Both the position numbers and the translations under genes were made by a program. Under the pieces are notes generated by a model. The model was not told where the DNA came from and did not search any database. It worked only from the letters and a program-made list of their open reading frames with translations. 7,309 nt of DNA from a bacterium (GTDB lineage Archaea; Thermoplasmatota; Thermoplasmata; Lutacidiplasmatales; UBA184): contig JAKBKR010000095.1 of assembly GCA_021832495.1 (NCBI GenBank), forward strand, positions 1-7,309, written 5' to 3'. Below are positions 4,996 to 7,309 of this stretch, one piece after another (the stretch's first letter is position 1; every line of letters begins with the position of its first letter).

Positions 4996-5496
4996 CTATC
5001 GCTTCGAGAAGGAGTAAACCATGCCCCAGTACCGACGGAAGCCAAGGCGGGAGTAGAGAGGGCGAGCCTTGGGAGCGGCGTCCAAGGTGACCCCCCTGTA
5101 CTTGTTGTTCTTCGACCAGTCCAGAAGGGCATTCACCACGGCGGTGCCTATGCCCTTTCCCCGTTGGTCCTTTTCCGTGAACATCGAGATAATGTGTGGT
5201 ATCACCCTTGTGCCACCACCGGGAGGGGGGTCCATCTCTCGGAGCATGACGAGCCCGCTCGCTATCGCTCGGCCGCCCATCTCCTCGACGAGATAGCCTA
5301 CCACCGTTCCATCAGACATTCGCTCCCGTAGCCAGTTGTGATAGAAACGAGATCCCTTGCGAAGGACATCCCGGTCAATCCTCTCAATGTCCTTCCACAT
5401 CCCGGTCCGATGCTCAACAAGCACAGGAAGGTCGCTGAGGGTCGCTTGCCGAAGGCGAAAACCAGGAGGGAGAACCCTCTTTCGGCGAACTGGCAT
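4996..5496 (-). CDS. GNAT-family N-acetyltransferase
   Basis: A 166-residue acetyl-CoA-dependent acyltransferase. The N-terminus FRLRQATLSDLPVLVEH is the usual first strand and helix. Strand beta-4 is TRVIPHIISMFTEKDQRGKG, which leads into the acetyl-CoA pyrophosphate loop QRGKGIG at 111-117 and the helix TAVVNALLDWSKN. The end, VTLDAAPKARPLYSRLGFRR, is the conserved motif B with Tyr148 in the position of the usual catalytic Tyr. Length is normal for a single GNAT domain. The substrate cannot be told. The ATG at 5496 is chosen because it lies just before the first strand; the frame remains open to 5808, but that extension overlaps the antitoxin gene on the other strand and shows no domain. 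There is no Shine-Dalgarno site. The gene converges on cassette B and diverges from the toxin-antitoxin operon. Confidence 0.85.
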   Translation of the reverse strand: MPVRRKRVLPPGFRLRQATLSDLPVLVEHRTGMWKDIERIDRDVLRKGSRFYHNWLRERMSDGTVVGYLVEEMGGRAIASGLVMLREMDPPPGGGTRVIPHIISMFTEKDQRGKGIGTAVVNALLDWSKNNKYRGVTLDAAPKARPLYSRLGFRRYWGMVYSFSKR

Positions 5497-5505
5497 GAGG
5501 GTGAA

Positions 5506-5532
5506 CCAACCAATGATTCGGTTAACGGTTGG
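5506..5532. promoter_or_regulatory. Inverted repeat in front of the GNAT gene (possible operator)
   Basis: CCAACC (5506-5511) and GGTTGG (5527-5532) are perfect inverted 6-mers around a GTTAAC core at 5521-5526. They lie 10-36 nt upstream of the GNAT ATG, where an archaeal TATA box and start site for a short-leader mRNA would be. It may be an operator, but the TATA match is weak. The rest of the divergent gap 5533-5660 shows no gene. Confidence 0.35.
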
Positions 5533-5660
5533 GGGTGTTCCCCGGCGCACCCTCGATGCCAAACTGACGCCCCTATGAACTTGCAAAGCACACGTTTCCA
5601 ACCACCTCGTACCAGGCCGGGTCGCACATGGGTCCTGATGGTCCATCTGCATAGGCAACC

Positions 5661-5686
5661 ATAAATACGATATTAACATTTGTATT
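5661..5686 (+). promoter_or_regulatory. Leaderless-type promoter and possible operator of the toxin-antitoxin operon
   Basis: ATAAATAC at 5661-5668 is a good archaeal TATA box. It is centred about 26 nt before the ATG at 5690, so transcription should begin at or next to the start codon. No ribosome binding site is present, as expected for a leaderless mRNA. AATAC (5664-5668) and GTATT (5682-5686) are inverted and frame the AT-rich region, a plausible binding site for the ribbon-helix-helix antitoxin to repress its own operon. Confidence 0.65.
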
Positions 5687-5689
5687 CTT

Positions 5690-6028
5690 ATGACGGAACG
5701 GGCAGTTACCACCATTCGCATAGACCGGGAGACTCTGCGTCTATTGGACCGCATGGCTCGTGCCTTGCACACCGACCGATCTACGTTGTTGCGCCGCGCC
5801 GTCCACAAGGGAGCCCGCGCGGAACTCCTTGATGAAGCCGTATCACAGTATGTTCAGGGACACCTGAGCGCCGGGGCTGCAAAGGACTGGGCGGGAGTGA
5901 GCTACGCCGAGTTCTTGGACGAGCTCAAGAGACGCGGCCTGCCCTATTTGACAGACGAAGAAGGAACGGAAAGAGAACTCGAGCATTTCGAGACCAGGGT
6001 GAAACAGGGTGGCGGGTCTCATCGTTGA
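5690..6028 (+). CDS. Antitoxin: ribbon-helix-helix plus UPF0175-like domain
   Basis: A 112-residue DNA-binding antitoxin. Residues 5-46 have the ribbon-helix-helix pattern: strand VTTIRID followed by helices ETLRLLDRMARAL and DRSTLLRRAVHKGA. Residues 48-86 match the UPF0175 pattern AVSQYVQGHLSAGAAKDWAG followed by VSYAEFLDELKRRGLPY. The charged C-terminal tail probably wraps the toxin. UPF0175-type antitoxins are regularly paired with DUF3368 PIN toxins, which is the neighbour here, overlapping its end by 20 nt. It is expected to neutralise the RNase and, with it, repress the operon through the operator-like inverted repeat. The ATG at 5690 is fixed by the TATA box 26 nt upstream. Confidence 0.85.
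   Translation: MTERAVTTIRIDRETLRLLDRMARALHTDRSTLLRRAVHKGARAELLDEAVSQYVQGHLSAGAAKDWAGVSYAEFLDELKRRGLPYLTDEEGTERELEHFETRVKQGGGSHR
5997..6002 (+). promoter_or_regulatory. Ribosome binding site GGGTGA for the PIN toxin
   Basis: GGGTGA lies 6 nt before the GTG at 6009, inside the last codons of the antitoxin gene. GGTGA is a standard archaeal Shine-Dalgarno sequence, so it supports the GTG start and the 20-nt overlap. The antitoxin has no such site and is probably translated from a leaderless mRNA. Confidence 0.65.
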
Positions 6029-6503
6029 TACCTCTCCGCTGATCTTCCTGGGACAGCTGGGCCGTATTCCCCTCTTGGAACGTCGAGCGCCCGTATTCGT
6101 TCCCTCTGCCGTCCTCCGAGAGGTCGAGCGGGGTACGACGAAGGACCCACGGACGCTTCCGGCGGTCCAACTGCTCCTCGAATCAGGGAAAGCCTCTCTA
6201 GGGAAGATTGCCCCTTCACCGTCCTTTCTCCCGGAGCTCGGAGAAGGAGAGCGAAGTGTGCTGTATCTTGCAGGGGCGATGAAAGAGGCCAGCATTCTCC
6301 TCGATGAGAGGCGAGCACGCCGAATTGCCGAAGCCTCTGGCTTCAAGGTGGAGGGAACGGCGTTCTTCCTTCTGGAAGCCTTGGGGGCCCGAGCCCTGAG
6401 CCGCTCGGAATTCAAGTCAGACATCCAGCGTCTTCAACGGCTGAACTACTTTATCGCCCCGCACCTACTTCAACGTGTGCTGGTGCTCGCTGACCAACTG
6501 TAG
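6009..6503 (+). CDS. Toxin: PIN-domain ribonuclease, DUF3368 type
   Basis: A 164-residue PIN nuclease, the presumed toxin that cleaves RNA with bound Mg2+ or Mn2+. Acidic active-site residues are visible in order: Asp7 in IVDTSPLIFLGQL, Glu38 in VLREVERG, Glu81 in LGEGERSVLYLA, and Asp99 in ILLDERRARRIAEASG. The segment GTAFFLLEALGARAL after the last Asp is characteristic of the DUF3368/COG2405 group. All key residues are present, so the protein is probably active. It begins with GTG behind GGGTGA and overlaps the antitoxin gene by 20 nt, which suggests coupled translation with antitoxin first. The 140-nt gap after the stop (6504-6645) contains no recognised gene. Confidence 0.87.
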   Translation: MAGLIVDTSPLIFLGQLGRIPLLERRAPVFVPSAVLREVERGTTKDPRTLPAVQLLLESGKASLGKIAPSPSFLPELGEGERSVLYLAGAMKEASILLDERRARRIAEASGFKVEGTAFFLLEALGARALSRSEFKSDIQRLQRLNYFIAPHLLQRVLVLADQL

Positions 6504-6645
6504 CTGCGGGAACGCAACACTCCACTGGCTGGCTCTGGGCTCCCTCCGGGAAAAACGCATCCGTTTGCCCTATACCAAATCCTCCCTTTTCGATGGTGTC
6601 GGTTTCGCAGGGCGATACACCACCCTTTTGCGACACCCCTGGATT

Positions 6646-6840
6646 CCGGGGTTCGACAGCGGGTGACGTAGGTTCCTTGCCGTAGTATCGGGGTAAGGAC
6701 ACCCCCAACCCTTGAAGTTCCCCGGGGCCTTACTCTTGTGTGACCATGGAGGCCGGGATTTGTCCTTGGACGCCCTTCGATGCCACCTCCCCTTGGGCCG
6801 CGGTCCCGTGGGCCACCCCCTCGGTCGGGACCGTGAGCCC
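6646..6840 (+). repeat. Repeat R copy C with shared leader and constant 5' gene segment
   Basis: Second full copy of the cassette head (see 3370-3566). It contains repeat R from ccggggttcgacagc, a small hairpin GGGGT/ACCCC at 6690-6705, the leader aacccttgaagttccccggg, gtgaccATGGAGGCC, and the constant codons through PWAAVPWATPSVG. Alignment with copy B stops within a few codons of the PSVG motif. Confidence 0.82.
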
Positions 6841-7150
6841 GGACTTTGCGGTGAGCGGAACGGCGGCCCCCGCCATCCAGGCCGTCCTCAATCTCACCTC
6901 CAACCCTACCGGCCTTCTCGCCAACAATGACCCTTGTGGCGGGGAGTATGCGTATGAATACAACGAGGCAAACTACACGGAGTATGCCGTGGCCGAGCTC
7001 AGTGTGGTTGGTGCCTTTGCGGGGGTAATGTCACCGCCATCAAGCCCAACTCCTGTCGAGGTACTGATTTCAGGAGTTGGCATAGCGATTACCCTAGGCG
7101 CGGTGTATTTTGCCTACAGCGACCTAGTTCAAATCCACCAACTGTGTTGA
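6746..7150 (+). CDS. Small membrane protein with constant N-terminal head (cassette C)
   Basis: A 134-residue protein with no recognised family. Residues 1-28 match the head of the cassette B protein (PWTPFDATSPWAAVPWATPSVG here, one unit of it cut at 20 residues). Residues 29-80 are polar with one Cys, several Asn in possible glycosylation sequons (NLTS, NYTE) and a Tyr/Glu-rich stretch. Hydrophobic helices lie at about 81-95 and 103-125, and the protein ends in Cys. It shares no similarity with the B protein after the head. Composition falls from 78% GC at 6781-6840 to 50% at 7081-7140. The ATG at 6746 is the position conserved with B; a GTG at 6740 would add two residues. There is no ribosome binding site. 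A further membrane ORF begins 11 nt after the stop. Confidence 0.65.
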   Translation: MEAGICPWTPFDATSPWAAVPWATPSVGTVSPDFAVSGTAAPAIQAVLNLTSNPTGLLANNDPCGGEYAYEYNEANYTEYAVAELSVVGAFAGVMSPPSSPTPVEVLISGVGIAITLGAVYFAYSDLVQIHQLC

Positions 7151-7161
7151 GAGTCGCCAAG

Positions 7162-7309
7162 ATGAACTCTGTTGCGCAAGTATATTGGGTTCCCCCCTCC
7201 GGAATGAAGACTTGGCAAATATTCACTATAGCAGGTATTGTGACTTTGTTTCTTGTAGCCTTTTATATCAAAGTGAACCTTCCTTTGAACTCGTGGTACA
7301 GCATTATTC
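7162..7309 (+). CDS. Small membrane protein, N-terminal part, cut by right edge
   Basis: Open from ATG 7162 through the window end (49 codons). The sequence MNSVAQVYWVPPSGMK is followed by a clear hydrophobic helix (IFTIAGIVTLFLVAFYI, about residues 19-35) and then a polar stretch. No family can be named from this much. It starts 11 nt after the cassette C gene on the same strand, so it probably belongs to the same transcript, in the same place as the 119-residue protein of cassette B. The two partners do not look alike. GC content is low (38% at 7201-7260), unlike most of the window. Only a weak GAGAG lies upstream. Confidence 0.5.
   Translation, partial: MNSVAQVYWVPPSGMKTWQIFTIAGIVTLFLVAFYIKVNLPLNSWYSII

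Noticed and set aside
5497..5808. N-terminal extension of the GNAT ORF to 5808
   Set aside because: It overlaps the antitoxin gene and promoter on the other strand, has no domain, and is arginine/methionine-rich shadow coding. The domain starts just after the ATG at 5496.
6451..6708. Minus-strand ORF that includes repeat R copy C, as a possible IS66 remnant
   Set aside because: Only the stretch encoded by R resembles the IS66 ORF N-terminus. The rest shows no transposase motif and overlaps the PIN gene end.
1..7309. CRISPR array
   Set aside because: Repeat R occurs only three times, far apart, and there is no regular spacer arrangement or cas gene.

Overview
The window is archaeal. Its left edge carries the start of a gene for the archaeal/eukaryal RNase P protein Rpp21 (Rnp4). 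Other archaeal signs are a leaderless-type promoter with a TATA box about 26 nt before an ATG, a GGTGA-type ribosome binding site, and a DUF5678 protein next to a retropepsin-like protease. The DNA is GC-rich in most genes. A high-GC member of Thermoplasmatota or a similar lineage would fit, but the sequence does not settle the phylum.

Layout. (1) Positions 1-483, minus strand: a two-gene chromosomal operon of a proline-rich double zinc-ribbon protein and partial rnp4, joined by a GTGA stop/start overlap. (2) Positions about 660-2475: an insertion-sequence graveyard. It holds a frameshifted and truncated IS607-type serine recombinase (TnpA), an IS66 transposase that keeps its DDE residues but lacks the usual N-terminal zinc finger, a broken N-terminal piece of an ISL3-type transposase, and an unrecognised 58-codon ORF between the last two. 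(3) Positions 2576-3258: a tight two-gene unit of a DUF5678-like protein and a retropepsin-like aspartic protease, again with a GTGA overlap. (4) Positions 3370-4932: cassette B, a repeat plus shared leader, then a 359-residue multi-pass membrane protein and a 119-residue membrane protein. (5) Positions 4996-5496, minus strand: a GNAT acetyltransferase. (6) Positions 5690-6503: a toxin-antitoxin pair, with a ribbon-helix-helix/UPF0175-like antitoxin and a DUF3368-type PIN toxin. (7) Positions 6646 to the right edge: cassette C, with the same repeat and leader as B, a different 134-residue membrane protein, and the start of another small membrane protein that runs off the window.

The most unusual signal is the pair of cassettes B and C. 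About 100 nt before the ATG and about the first 28 codons are clearly the same sequence in both. After that the encoded proteins are unrelated by eye, and base composition drops from about 80% GC to about 50% GC. Each is followed closely by a second small membrane protein gene. This is a constant head with a variable body, as in polymorphic toxin/immunity systems, bacteriocin-type cassettes or variable surface proteins, but none of these functions is shown. A third copy of the first part of the repeat lies at 1941-2001, where it forms the in-frame N-terminus of the IS66 ORF. The repeat therefore also behaves as a junction or mobile sequence.
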